Positions 54,241 through 62,793 of a DNA stretch of 64,000 bases are shown one piece after another. Made by a program: the position numbers and the translations under genes. How positions within the stretch are numbered: the stretch's first letter is position 1; the number at the start of each line of letters is the position of its first letter. The notes beneath the pieces are model-generated. The model did not search any database and had not been told where the DNA came from. It saw only the letters and a list, made by a program, of their open reading frames with translations. Origin of the DNA: Fimbriimonadaceae bacterium (GTDB lineage: Bacteria > Armatimonadota > Fimbriimonadia > Fimbriimonadales > Fimbriimonadaceae); assembly GCA_019454145.1 (NCBI GenBank), contig CP075366.1, forward strand, positions 1,839,564 to 1,903,563. The letters are read 5' to 3'.

Positions 54241-55626
54241 ATGAGACAAGGATTGCGACAATCAGCCAAGGCTCGGCTCAACACCACCCAACGAGTTGAC
54301 CCCAAAATTGTTTTGGGTAGCCAACTCCTCCAAATGTCGGGCATGGAATTAGAGCAGGCGATTTCATCTGAACTTCTTGAAAACCCTGCTTTGGAGCGCA
54401 TCGACGACTTTGAAGACCCGCTCACGATTGATGAAATCCTGAAATCTGTCGCACCGGATGAACTCAAACCAGCAGGTGCAGACCGCGAAGCGATGCGGAG
54501 CCTCCCTAACGATACACCTGATTTAGATTGGCTTGACCTGACCGCGAGCAGTGATTCGCTTTGGGATCATCTCATCGCCCAGCTTAAAGTGCGGCTAGAT
54601 GAATCACTTTGGGACTTGGCGACTTATTTTGTTGGCTCGATCAACGAAAGGGGATATCTGACCTGCACGGTTGAAGATGCAGCGCTGGATTGCGGCGCAA
54701 GCCTTGAGCAGGCAGATGAAGTTTTAGAAGCACTCCGATCTTGCGAGCCAGCGGGAGTTGGGGCAGAAGATTTGCGGGAGTGTTTGATTCTTCAACTCAG
54801 AAATGCCACAACCGATGCAGAACGGCTGGCGAGAATCATTCTTCGCCGCAGTTGGGAAGAGTTGGTCGCCCGCGACCGAAGAACAATCTGCCGGGTGTAT
54901 GAGGTCACTGAAGAAATCGCGGACGAAGTGTTCGATGTAATTCTTGGATTGAATCCGTTCCCCGGTGAAGCATATTCGCACCAAAGTGGAGGTCATACCA
55001 ACCGCCATAAAACTCTGCCCGCCCAGCCAGACATCATCATTTCGCTGGAAGAGAGCGGTTACCTCATTGAGATTCCTGGGCCGTCGCCGATTCATTTGCG
55101 AGTAAATCCGGCTTATCAAAAGCGGCGCAAAGAAATCACGGGCAAGCGCGATACTGATCCGGCTGAACGTCGTCACTTGGATGAATTTGTTGATCGAGCC
55201 AACCGTTTTCTCGATGCTCTCACTCAGCGACGCCAACAGCTGGCACGAATTGGCAAGCACTTAGTCGAACAACAAGGCGGATTCGTGCGAACGGGCGAGT
55301 ATCGGTTCTTGGTGCCGCTGACTCGAAGCCAAGTCGCGAAATCGTTGGGAGTTCACGAAAGCACTATCAGCCGCGCCACTGCCGGAAAGTTTGTCCAGAT
55401 CGTGAACGGGGACGTCGTTGCGTTTGAAACGTTCTTCAAGCCTGCATTGCGGATTCAAAAAATGATCGAGGAGATCCTGGAATCAGAAAATCCCAACAGT
55501 CCTCTCAGCGATGAACGAATCGCTCAAATGCTGGCAGAAAAGGGAGTCAGTGTTGCTCGTCGAACGGTGAACAAATACCGAGATCGAACCAAGCTGCTGA
55601 GCAGTCGCTTGCGAAAGACGGGATAA
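54241..55626 (+). CDS. rpoN: RNA polymerase sigma-54 factor
   Basis: From ATG 54241 the protein is 461 residues. The N-terminal region I (IVLGSQLLQMSGMELEQAIS), the core-binding region (about 110-270), the HTH (SQVAKSLGVHESTISRATAG) and the RpoN box (ARRTVNKYRD, about 439-448) are present. A longer open frame from 54139 adds 34 basic residues without family similarity. Sigma-54 directs transcription at -24/-12 promoters with enhancer-binding activators. A promoter is not clear. Confidence 0.94.
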   Translation: MRQGLRQSAKARLNTTQRVDPKIVLGSQLLQMSGMELEQAISSELLENPALERIDDFEDPLTIDEILKSVAPDELKPAGADREAMRSLPNDTPDLDWLDLTASSDSLWDHLIAQLKVRLDESLWDLATYFVGSINERGYLTCTVEDAALDCGASLEQADEVLEALRSCEPAGVGAEDLRECLILQLRNATTDAERLARIILRRSWEELVARDRRTICRVYEVTEEIADEVFDVILGLNPFPGEAYSHQSGGHTNRHKTLPAQPDIIISLEESGYLIEIPGPSPIHLRVNPAYQKRRKEITGKRDTDPAERRHLDEFVDRANRFLDALTQRRQQLARIGKHLVEQQGGFVRTGEYRFLVPLTRSQVAKSLGVHESTISRATAGKFVQIVNGDVVAFETFFKPALRIQKMIEEILESENPNSPLSDERIAQMLAEKGVSVARRTVNKYRDRTKLLSSRLRKTG

Positions 55627-55631
55627 CTCGG

Positions 55632-56615
55632 TTACCAGCGGATGAGGTTGGCACCCCAGACTAATCCGGCCCCAAATCCGACGGTTAGGACGATATCGCC
55701 TTTCTTCAGGCGACCGTCTCGGTCGGCTTCGTAAAGTCCGAGCGGAATAGAACCAGCGGAGGTGTTGCCGTACTTGGCGATATTGAGAAAGATTTTCTCT
55801 TCGGGAAGGCCAATTCGCTTCGCTGCGCTTTCAATAATTCGCACGTTAGCTTGATGCGGAACGAAGAGAGCGATATCATCGGCAGTGATTCCCGCCTTTT
55901 CCATGACTTTGCAGCAGGCATCACCAAGGGCAGAAACAGCAAATCGGTATGTTTCGGCTCCGTTCATGTAAATGTGGGCACTGTAATCTTCGCGCTTATA
56001 TTCGGATGCAGGATAACGCGAACCGCCGAATTCGAGAGTGATGTGTTTGCCGCCGCTTCCATCGCTCATCAAAACACTTTCCATGATTCCTCGGTCGGTG
56101 CCTTCTTCTGCGGTGAGAACCATCGCCCCTGCCGCGTCCCCAAACAGTACGCAGGTTGAGCGGTCAGTCCAGTCTACGAATTTTGAAAGAGTGTCAACGC
56201 CAATGACCAAGATATTCTTCGCCATTCCAGATCGGATCAGGCCGTCGGCGATATTCAAAGAGTAGATGAATCCGGCGCAGGCCGCTCCAAGATCATAGGA
56301 GGCGGCATTTTTTGCCCCGATTGCATCTTGAACGATGCATGCCGTGCTTGGGAAACAAAAATCCCCGGAAACCGTGCCGACGATCAGGTGATCAATATCG
56401 AGCGGATCTAATCCGGCTTGGGCGAGGGCTTCTTTTGCTGCCCAGATACTCAGGTCGCTCGCCGCTTCTTCCGGGGCGCAGATTCTACGTTCTTTGATCC
56501 CCGTGCGCTGGGTGATCCATTCATCGTTAGTATCTACGATCTTTTCCAGATCGAAGTTAGTCATGATTTTGGACGGAACACCGTGCCCAACGCCTTTAAC
56601 GACTGAACGAATCAT
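55632..56615 (-). CDS. fabH: Beta-ketoacyl-ACP synthase III
   Basis: Starts fatty acid synthesis by condensing acetyl-CoA with malonyl-ACP. The 327-residue thiolase-fold enzyme has the catalytic Cys113 (AACAGFIYSL), His254 (FVPHQANVRI) and Asn284 (KYGNTSAGSI). The ATG overlaps plsX by four bases. It is the last gene of a yceD-plsX-fabH unit. Confidence 0.97.
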   Translation of the reverse strand: MIRSVVKGVGHGVPSKIMTNFDLEKIVDTNDEWITQRTGIKERRICAPEEAASDLSIWAAKEALAQAGLDPLDIDHLIVGTVSGDFCFPSTACIVQDAIGAKNAASYDLGAACAGFIYSLNIADGLIRSGMAKNILVIGVDTLSKFVDWTDRSTCVLFGDAAGAMVLTAEEGTDRGIMESVLMSDGSGGKHITLEFGGSRYPASEYKREDYSAHIYMNGAETYRFAVSALGDACCKVMEKAGITADDIALFVPHQANVRIIESAAKRIGLPEEKIFLNIAKYGNTSAGSIPLGLYEADRDGRLKKGDIVLTVGFGAGLVWGANLIRW

Positions 56616-57610
56616 TTAAATTTTCCCGGGATTTGCTGCGCAACTCGCGTACGAATTGACCCTACCACATCTGATTCAACGCACTTTGCCGCATTTAGCA
56701 CTGCGTTATGAATTGCTTTTGCGTTACTGCGTCCGTGGCTAATGATGCAGATTCCGTTTAACCCGAGTAATGGCGAACCACCATATTCGGCGTAGTCCAT
56801 TTTTTTCCGCAGAGGTTTGAGGGCACTCTTCATTGGTACAAATAAGTACTTGCCGATTCCGTTGGGGATGGAGGATCGAATTTCATCCATGATGAACTCT
56901 GCGACGCCTTCGCACGACTTCAAAACGATGTTGCCAACAAAAGCGTCGCAGACAACAACATCCACTGGTTTTCGGAAAATATCTTTGCCTTCAATATTTC
57001 CGGCAAACCAGTTATGTTGAGTGAGCAAAGAGTAAGCCTCCTTTGCAAAAGCGTTGCCTTTAGCTGGTTCTTCGCCAATGTTCAGCAAGTGAACGTTCGC
57101 GGAAGTCCGTTCCATAACGAGCTCCGCATAGGCTCGCCCCATAATCGCGAATTCGACCATGTGGATCGGGTCAACGTCTGGAGATGCTCCAGCATCAAGT
57201 AGGAGAAATCGTCCATGTTTGCACGGGAATGCGGTTGCAATCGCTGGGCGGTGAATTCCTGCGATCTGCCGCCAGCTGAGGAGTGCGGAAGCTGTGGCTG
57301 CACCTGTATTACCTGCAGAGACCATAGCCTCGGCTTCACCATCTTTTACTAACTTGGCGCAGATGCTGAGAGAAGAATCTTTTTTTTGTCGCAAAGCAGT
57401 GGTTGGGGTTTCATCCATCCCAATCACTTGGGTTGCCGGGATAATAGATACATTTTTGGGAAGTCCGGTGCCAGGAATATGTTTTTTTACTTCGTCGGGG
57501 ATTCCAACCAGGAGGATTTCCCCCTTGACTTCACAAGCTGCTTTCAGGGCACCATGAACGATAGGTTCTGGCGCGTAGTCGCCCCCCATCGCATCTACGG
57601 CGATTCTCAA
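56612..57610 (-). CDS. plsX: Phosphate acyltransferase PlsX
   Basis: Makes acyl-phosphate from acyl-ACP for phospholipid synthesis. The 332-residue protein opens with MRIAVDAMGGDYAPE and has MVSAGNTGAATASALL and the conserved VVCDAFVGNIVLKSCEG and GGSPLLGLNGICIISHG. The start overlaps the yceD gene by four bases and the stop overlaps fabH by four bases. Confidence 0.97.
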   Translation of the reverse strand: MRIAVDAMGGDYAPEPIVHGALKAACEVKGEILLVGIPDEVKKHIPGTGLPKNVSIIPATQVIGMDETPTTALRQKKDSSLSICAKLVKDGEAEAMVSAGNTGAATASALLSWRQIAGIHRPAIATAFPCKHGRFLLLDAGASPDVDPIHMVEFAIMGRAYAELVMERTSANVHLLNIGEEPAKGNAFAKEAYSLLTQHNWFAGNIEGKDIFRKPVDVVVCDAFVGNIVLKSCEGVAEFIMDEIRSSIPNGIGKYLFVPMKSALKPLRKKMDYAEYGGSPLLGLNGICIISHGRSNAKAIHNAVLNAAKCVESDVVGSIRTRVAQQIPGKFK

Positions 57611-58131
57611 GCGTTATCCTCGCTACGAAACTGCTCCAGAATCTGCATGCCCGGGTGTCCGCCGTCTTTTAACTTCTCTGTGATCGCCGCATTGGGGCAA
57701 GGGCCATCCCATCCGAATTGGCAGAGTGGTTGGTCGGGCATGCTCACAAACAGACCTTGTCGGCTATACAGATCTGGATTGAGGTTATTCCCCTTAAAAA
57801 GCGGATATGGTTCATCACAAACTACTTCGGCGTATCCATCGGAGCCATAGCAACTGGGGACGCCTTCAACCGCAAAGTCATCTTCCATTTCAAAGGCGAG
57901 TTCTTTTTCGAGGGGTTCTCCGCATCTGGCGCATTCGACCACGCACTTGGTTTTGAATTTGGCATTGATGAGAAGTGCGTTGCCCGTGCAAACGGCTTCA
58001 ATTGAGCCAGTAATAGGTTCAATGAGATCCAAATCCTCCTCTTCGGGCAATTCTGTCTGCACTTCAAACGAAAGCTTGACGCCGGGATTTTGGATCGCTT
58101 CATTCAAATCGAGCAATCCATGGTGCTTCAT
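57607..58131 (-). CDS. YceD/DUF177 protein (L32 operon type)
   Basis: A 174-residue protein of the DUF177 family. A CARCGEPLE stretch gives the C-x-x-C pair, and EMEDDFAVEG matches the family. YceD is linked to 23S rRNA maturation and normally precedes rpmF (L32). Here rpmF is absent: the gene runs directly into plsX with a four-base overlap. TAGAAT lies 10 bases before the ATG. Confidence 0.82.
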   Translation of the reverse strand: MKHHGLLDLNEAIQNPGVKLSFEVQTELPEEEDLDLIEPITGSIEAVCTGNALLINAKFKTKCVVECARCGEPLEKELAFEMEDDFAVEGVPSCYGSDGYAEVVCDEPYPLFKGNNLNPDLYSRQGLFVSMPDQPLCQFGWDGPCPNAAITEKLKDGGHPGMQILEQFRSEDNA

Positions 58132-58141
58132 CAGACCGAGA

Positions 58142-58147
58142 ATTCTA
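58142..58147 (-). promoter_or_regulatory. Candidate leaderless -10 element (TAGAAT)
   Basis: On the minus strand TAGAAT lies 10 bases before the ATG of yceD at 58131. No Shine-Dalgarno is seen. Confidence 0.45.
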
Positions 58148-58250
58148 CCTACGTCGGCTGTTTCTGGCTAACCGCAAGGCCCTAACGAAAAGCATTCACA
58201 AGTATTTGTGAGCCTAACGTTCTGCCTGATTTCCAAGTTGGCGAAAAGGT

Positions 58251-58279
58251 TTGCATAAACGCTCAAAATCCCCTAAAAT
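58251..58279 (+). promoter_or_regulatory. Candidate sigma-70 promoter for the lipoprotein-dop-UBact-prcB unit
   Basis: TTGCAT (58251-58256), a 17-base spacer, and TAAAAT (58274-58279) fit the -35/-10 consensus well. A transcript would start near 58286 and give a leader of about 165 bases before the TTG at 58451. Confidence 0.5.
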
Positions 58280-58450
58280 CTGCTTTTTCTGAACGAATCG
58301 CATAAATAATTCAGTCATTTATGAACGAAGGCAGGAATTCTGCGGTTCAATTGGTGTACTCTGTCGCGAGCAAAGGTCGCAAGACTGGCCAATTGCCATG
58401 CGTGGGTGCCTTTGATGAGTTTTGCGAGATTTATGATGCAGGAGTTTGCC

Positions 58451-59734
58451 TTGAGAAAGTGGTGGATCCTTTTAGTCGCTGGCAGTGTCGTTGTCGGCTG
58501 TGCCGGTGGAACTGGTGACATAGGAAGTACGACAGGTGGATCAGGTTCAAGTGGGAGCTCAGGCTCCACAGGAGCCCCGACACGTTCTGTCCCGACTGTG
58601 AATTTCCCAAGTGGAATGGCCGACGTTCGCGTTGTGTTCCTCACAGGTCAAAACCGTCGGGTGCCTGGTTCGCTTTACGCGAAGATCAATAACGTCCGGT
58701 TTAGTAACAGTCCTGTGGACATCATCCCCACCGACTTTACTGGTTCCTTAGATGGTTTGAATTTGCACCTGGACGGCTATGGCGTTCACAAATACAGTTT
58801 TGGTCAAGCATTGCCAACTGGCGTTAATTCAAAAACCTATACCAGTTTGAGCTTTGACGTGTGGAACATGTACGAGGAACAACTGAACGGCTCACTTCTT
58901 GAAGTATTTAGCGGTTTGTTCCCCATCAAAGATATTCCGGTGACAATGCCGATCTTAAGTGGTCGACAAACCACTTTAGCGGTTTATCTAAACAATGCGT
59001 CACTCAGCTTAAACGCAGGCCTGACACCTGTATTTGATGAGTTTGAATTCAATTTCGATAACCTGCTTGATATCAACCCAACGATCGAAGGTTCGCTCAG
59101 CGACATGATCAGTTTTGATATTTCGAGTGTTGCGAGTCGGCCTAGCATGGCTGGTGGAGGCTTCGCTGGGAAGTTTATGGTTAGTGGAGACGGATATGGA
59201 CTCGGTCAAGGATTTGGCTTCGACGGATCGTTTGATTTGTTCAGCCCGAACTTTATTGAATCTGGCGTTATCACCGATCAAGTTCAACTTCCTGATGGCG
59301 TAGCGCCTGGAACCTACACAGTTCTTGAGCCAGATCCACAAGTTATTCCTCCAGCAGTGGTTCGTATCACATCTTTGCAGGGTAGCTGGAGAGATGTTGG
59401 AAGCGTTGTCACTAACCTCGGCACTTCGAGCATGATTATCTTCCCAACTACCAAGGCAGGTGGAACTCAAACTGCAGTTCTGTTGACCAGAAGCGGAAGC
59501 ACCATCACTGGTCTCTACTTCGGTAACGCTACGATCACGAGCAATGGTGGTTCTGTCACCTTGTGGCCAGTTGATCAAGCTGCAATTGCTGAAGGAAGCC
59601 GAACTGGTGCCTTCACAGGTACGTTCTCTAACCTTACTAAGGTTGGCGGCGTGACAAAAGATGGCGACTACGCACTCACCGGAGCCCCAGGTGGAGTTCC
59701 AGACACTGGCGTATTCGTAATCTACGCTCAGTAA
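58451..59734 (+). CDS. Lipoprotein of unknown function, first gene of the proteasome operon
   Basis: A lipoprotein of about 427 residues from TTG 58451: a GCAGGAG Shine-Dalgarno lies 6 bases upstream and gives LRKWWILLVAGSVVVGCAGG, a lipobox VVGC. A longer reading from ATG 58433 or 58406 is open. A Gly/Ser linker (about 22-42) leads to a beta-rich body. No enzymatic motif is seen. The dop gene begins six bases downstream, so the two are probably cotranscribed. A role in the tagging pathway is not evident. Confidence 0.75.
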   Translation: MRKWWILLVAGSVVVGCAGGTGDIGSTTGGSGSSGSSGSTGAPTRSVPTVNFPSGMADVRVVFLTGQNRRVPGSLYAKINNVRFSNSPVDIIPTDFTGSLDGLNLHLDGYGVHKYSFGQALPTGVNSKTYTSLSFDVWNMYEEQLNGSLLEVFSGLFPIKDIPVTMPILSGRQTTLAVYLNNASLSLNAGLTPVFDEFEFNFDNLLDINPTIEGSLSDMISFDISSVASRPSMAGGGFAGKFMVSGDGYGLGQGFGFDGSFDLFSPNFIESGVITDQVQLPDGVAPGTYTVLEPDPQVIPPAVVRITSLQGSWRDVGSVVTNLGTSSMIIFPTTKAGGTQTAVLLTRSGSTITGLYFGNATITSNGGSVTLWPVDQAAIAEGSRTGAFTGTFSNLTKVGGVTKDGDYALTGAPGGVPDTGVFVIYAQ

Positions 59735-59740
59735 ATACAG

Positions 59741-61204
59741 TTGAATCAATATTCGATCCTCGCCGGGATAGACACCGAGTTCGGGTTTACCGTCGAGGAT
59801 CGAACTGTTTCTGACCAAGCAGATGATTCCATAGCCCTTGTCCGGGCTTATCCGGGTGAGGGCTTTTTAGGCTGGGATTACCGATCAGAATTTCCTCGGC
59901 GTGATATGCGTGGATTTCAAGTCGATCGTTTAGCGTTCGACCCAGAAGACGCGAAATTTGATGAGGGCCGCGCGCGACCCCCAGCAGCTGAAGAGCGGTC
60001 TGACCGAATTCTCCCAAACGGCGCGCGTTTTTACAACGATCACGGGCATCCCGAATATGCCACTCCCGAGTGCTGGACTCTGGATGATTTGGTAGCGCAA
60101 GACCAGCTTGGAGAGCAAGTCGTAGTAGATGCCGCCGAAGCATTCTCCAAACAAATCAAGCGCAAAGTCAGAGTTTACAAAAACAATACAGATTTTCACG
60201 GTGCAAGTTACGGCACTCACGAAAACTTTCTGATCCCAAGGTCAATTGAATTCGATAAATTAGCACTTGGCTTAATGCCAATGCTTGTTGCCCGGCAAGT
60301 CCTGGTGGGAGCGGGAAAAGTGGGGTCGGAAAGCAAGGGTCCGGTTCGGTACCAGATTTCTCAGCGGGCAGATTTCTTTGTTGAGCCGATGAACGTGGAA
60401 ACACTTTATCGGCGACCGGTTTTTAATACGCGCGATGAACCTCATGCGGCGATGGAAGAATGGCGTCGTCTTCACGTGATCTGTGGCGATGCCAATATGC
60501 ACCCTGGCTGCACTCGCCGCAAAGCTGGGCTGATTAAACTGGCACTTCTTCTCGTTGAGCAAGAGAAAGCCCCTCTGTGGCGTATTGATGACCCTGTGCG
60601 CTCATTCCAGTTAGTGAGTCGGGATGTAAGGGGAGAAGGCAGAGTGGAACTAGAAGGGGCAAATTGGACGACCCCTCGCAATATCCTGGAATCGTATTTA
60701 GATGCCGCCGACCACGCTGAACTCAACGATCCTGAAATCATTAAAATTATTCTTGAGTGCCGGGCCTTGTTAGCGAACCGAGCAAGTAATTGGGATGAAT
60801 TCTGGCCTTACGTAGATTGGGCGGCAAAGCTATGGCTTTTGGAGCAGTTTGCGGAAGCTGAAGGAGGGTGGGAGGAATCAATGATGCAGTCGCTTGACTT
60901 GAATTACCATCTGCTTGACGTAGAGGAAGGCCTTTATGCGGGTTTGGCTTCTTCAGGCTATTTGCGCTTACCTGATATTCCACCCGCTCTTATTAGCGAA
61001 GCTCCGAATGGTTCACGCGCAGTTGCGCGTGCAGTAGCTGTTCACAAGTTTTCTAAAAGCATAAAAACTGCCAGTTGGGAAAAAGTGACTTTTGAGTCTG
61101 CCGCCACATCCCTTGACCTGCCGCCAAATCTTTGGTACGAAAAGAGTGATTGCGACGTAGAATCTATCGAAGCACTCATTTCTCGAGTGAATGAATTGAA
61201 ATGA
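59741..61204 (+). CDS. dop: Dop/PafA-family Pup/UBact-processing enzyme
   Basis: A 487-residue carboxylate-amine ligase fold protein. The start is TTG at 59741. Catalytic-site motifs are GIDTEFGF (9-16), NGARFYNDHGHPEYATPEC, NNTDFHGASYGTHENF and YQISQRADFF followed by NTRDEPHA and HVICGDANM. The NNTDFHGASYGTHEN form and the inserted segment around 45-85 (WDYRSEF..DMRGFQVDR) resemble the Dop branch (deamidase/depupylase) rather than PafA ligase. The modifier gene starts at its last base (ATGA overlap). It may act on the C-terminal Gln of the UBact protein, or as ligase too. Confidence 0.9.
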   Translation: MNQYSILAGIDTEFGFTVEDRTVSDQADDSIALVRAYPGEGFLGWDYRSEFPRRDMRGFQVDRLAFDPEDAKFDEGRARPPAAEERSDRILPNGARFYNDHGHPEYATPECWTLDDLVAQDQLGEQVVVDAAEAFSKQIKRKVRVYKNNTDFHGASYGTHENFLIPRSIEFDKLALGLMPMLVARQVLVGAGKVGSESKGPVRYQISQRADFFVEPMNVETLYRRPVFNTRDEPHAAMEEWRRLHVICGDANMHPGCTRRKAGLIKLALLLVEQEKAPLWRIDDPVRSFQLVSRDVRGEGRVELEGANWTTPRNILESYLDAADHAELNDPEIIKIILECRALLANRASNWDEFWPYVDWAAKLWLLEQFAEAEGGWEESMMQSLDLNYHLLDVEEGLYAGLASSGYLRLPDIPPALISEAPNGSRAVARAVAVHKFSKSIKTASWEKVTFESAATSLDLPPNLWYEKSDCDVESIEALISRVNELK

Positions 61205-61383
61205 TTTACGCTGACCGTCAAACAAAGCCCAAACAAGCTGAACCTGAGCGAAAGTTAGGAGATGATAGCGGCCCTTCTAAGCCTGATATCCGGCGTCCAG
61301 CCGCGCCAAACGAGTTGTTGAAGCGAATGCGCAATGTTGATCCTGACCAGGCGAAGAAATATCGGCAGCGATCGGGGCAATGA
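61201..61383 (+). CDS. ubact: UBact/Pup-like protein modifier
   Basis: A 60-residue, highly charged, disordered-looking protein. Its C terminus is VDPDQAKKYRQRSGQ, ending R-S-G-Q; from memory UBact modifiers of non-actinobacterial phyla end R-[TS]-G-[EQ], while actinobacterial Pup ends GGQ/GGE. The C-terminal Gln would need deamidation to Glu before conjugation. It overlaps dop (ATGA) and prcB (ATGA), which fixes its start and supports co-translation. It would tag Lys residues of targets for the proteasome. Confidence 0.88.
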   Translation: MIYADRQTKPKQAEPERKLGDDSGPSKPDIRRPAAPNELLKRMRNVDPDQAKKYRQRSGQ

Positions 61384-62117
61384 CAAAATCTCCAATTCAA
61401 GATTTTGCCGAACTCGTAGGTTTTCAGCCAGCGGCTGTCCCTTCGGAATCAATTCATGGAACCACCGTAATGGCCTTGCGCTACGATTCCGGCGTACTGA
61501 TCATCGGAGACCGCCGGGCGACGATGGGCAACCTCATCATGTATGAGGGAGCAGAAAAAATAGAAGTTCTTGATGATGAAACTGTCGTAGCAATTAGCGG
61601 TGCTTATGCTCGGTCACTCGAAGTTTGCCGCTATCTCCGGCACGCCTTTAAATACTACGAGCGATTAAATCAATTTGAGATTTCAACCGAAGGCAAATTG
61701 ATGGAGATTTCTCGAGCACTTGCTGGCAACCTCGAAATGGCAATGCAGGGCGGCGTATTCCTGCCGATTGCCGCAGTTTACGATAAGAAAAAAGACGTGT
61801 TCGGCGTTTACTTCTTTGATACGGCGGGTGCCCGTTTCATGGGTGCTGATTTCGCTACTACCGGTTCAGGCTCGGAAAGGATTAGGGGTGTGTTTGAATA
61901 TATCGCGCGCACAAAAGGTGCTTGGTCGACAAGATCCAAAGACGATGTGCTTAGCGATGCGCTCATGCTACTTGAACTCGCTTCAGATATGGATTCAGCT
62001 ACAGGTGGAATCCGCCGCCATACACCGGTTGTGGCGGATTTAACGAGAACCGGAGTACGTCGGTTAACAACGGATGAAGTAAAGGCCGTTGTAGACCAGA
62101 TCCCAGTCAGAGTTTAG
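61380..62117 (+). CDS. prcB: Proteasome beta subunit
   Basis: A 245-residue 20S proteasome beta subunit. An N-terminal propeptide of 27 residues ends in HG before Thr28, which becomes the catalytic Thr1; Asp17 and Lys33 of the mature chain are present (GDRRAT and GAEKIEV). The opening TTVMALRYDSGVLIIGDRR is the usual fold. The alpha subunit gene, which often follows in actinobacteria, is not here: a strong hairpin directly follows the stop. An ATP-driven unfoldase (Mpa/ARC) is not in the window. Confidence 0.95.
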   Translation: MTKSPIQDFAELVGFQPAAVPSESIHGTTVMALRYDSGVLIIGDRRATMGNLIMYEGAEKIEVLDDETVVAISGAYARSLEVCRYLRHAFKYYERLNQFEISTEGKLMEISRALAGNLEMAMQGGVFLPIAAVYDKKKDVFGVYFFDTAGARFMGADFATTGSGSERIRGVFEYIARTKGAWSTRSKDDVLSDALMLLELASDMDSATGGIRRHTPVVADLTRTGVRRLTTDEVKAVVDQIPVRV

Positions 62118-62154
62118 TGAGAGAACCCCACCTGGTAAGGTGGGGTTCTCTCAC
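62117..62154. terminator. Bidirectional terminator hairpin
   Basis: GTGAGAGAACCCCACCT (62117-62133), loop GGTA, AGGTGGGGTTCTCTCAC (62138-62154): a perfect 17-base-pair stem starting on the last base of the prcB stop codon. It lies between convergent genes. No long T-run follows, but the stem is very strong. Confidence 0.75.
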
Positions 62155-62170
62155 ACAATGTTCTATCTAA

Positions 62171-62677
62171 TTAGAATCGGTAGCCAACGTAGAAGCCGAG
62201 CGCGGTTGCGCGTGCTCCGTTAGCACCGTCTGTGTAGGTAAAGCTGATTTCGCCGAACAGCGCATCACCAAGTTCTTTACCAACGCCTGCGCGTGCGGCA
62301 AGAACGGTTTTGGTTGAGGTGAGGTCAACGATAGCAACACCAGCACCAACAAAGAAGTATTGTCGGTTGACAGGGCTGTCAGAGGTGTACCAGCGTTGGG
62401 TCAGTAAGATTGGGAAAGCATTCCCTTTCGCACCTGAACCAGACTTACCAAACCAGTCGAAGGAAACTGCGGTTTGCGCACCTTCAAGAAGTTTGAAGTC
62501 AGTAAAGAAGTCGATGCCCAGACCGATGTAGCTCGGTGCAATGTCGCGCATTGCGGAATCAATCGGATAAACGTATCCGAGTCGAAACGCAACGTTTGAT
62601 GGCGGGTCAAGATAGTTCACTTGGGCGGAGCCGATGGCGGCCAGGCCCATCGCGGCTAGCAGAGTCAGTTGCTTCAT
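62171..62677 (-). CDS. Small outer-membrane beta-barrel protein
   Basis: A 168-residue exported protein: signal peptide (about 1-18, ending GSAQ), then short amphipathic strands typical of an 8-strand barrel, and a terminal Phe (GFYVGYRF). It might be an OmpA-barrel-like or OmpW-like protein. Function unknown. It is convergent with prcB. Confidence 0.78.
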   Translation of the reverse strand: MKQLTLLAAMGLAAIGSAQVNYLDPPSNVAFRLGYVYPIDSAMRDIAPSYIGLGIDFFTDFKLLEGAQTAVSFDWFGKSGSGAKGNAFPILLTQRWYTSDSPVNRQYFFVGAGVAIVDLTSTKTVLAARAGVGKELGDALFGEISFTYTDGANGARATALGFYVGYRF

Positions 62678-62779
62678 GGTTTGCTCTTCCGTTAAGGCAG
62701 AAGCCCAAGTTGATTGGGCGTCCCTATTCTACTGAACTTGACGGCTCAGGTCAAACCCTAGACGCAAATTTGTGGGCGG

Positions 62780-62785
62780 TAAACT
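62780..62785 (+). promoter_or_regulatory. Candidate leaderless -10 element (TAAACT)
   Basis: TAAACT lies 8 bases before the ATG of glyS at 62794, with no Shine-Dalgarno. Confidence 0.4.
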
Positions 62786-62793
62786 AAAAATTC

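Larger units (their letters stand above)
58132..58450. other. Intergenic region between yceD and the proteasome operon
   Basis: 319 bases with no gene that I can support. It holds the divergent start signals of yceD (TAGAAT at 58142-58147, minus) and of the lipoprotein gene (TTGCAT/TAAAAT at 58251-58279), and an inverted repeat TCACAA-GTAT-TTGTGA (about 58197-58212). No tRNA is seen. Confidence 0.5.

Noticed and set aside
58190-58215. A CRP-like operator (TCACAA-GTAT-TTGTGA)
   Set aside because: The half-sites are in the outward order compared with the CRP consensus, and no CRP homolog is known here.
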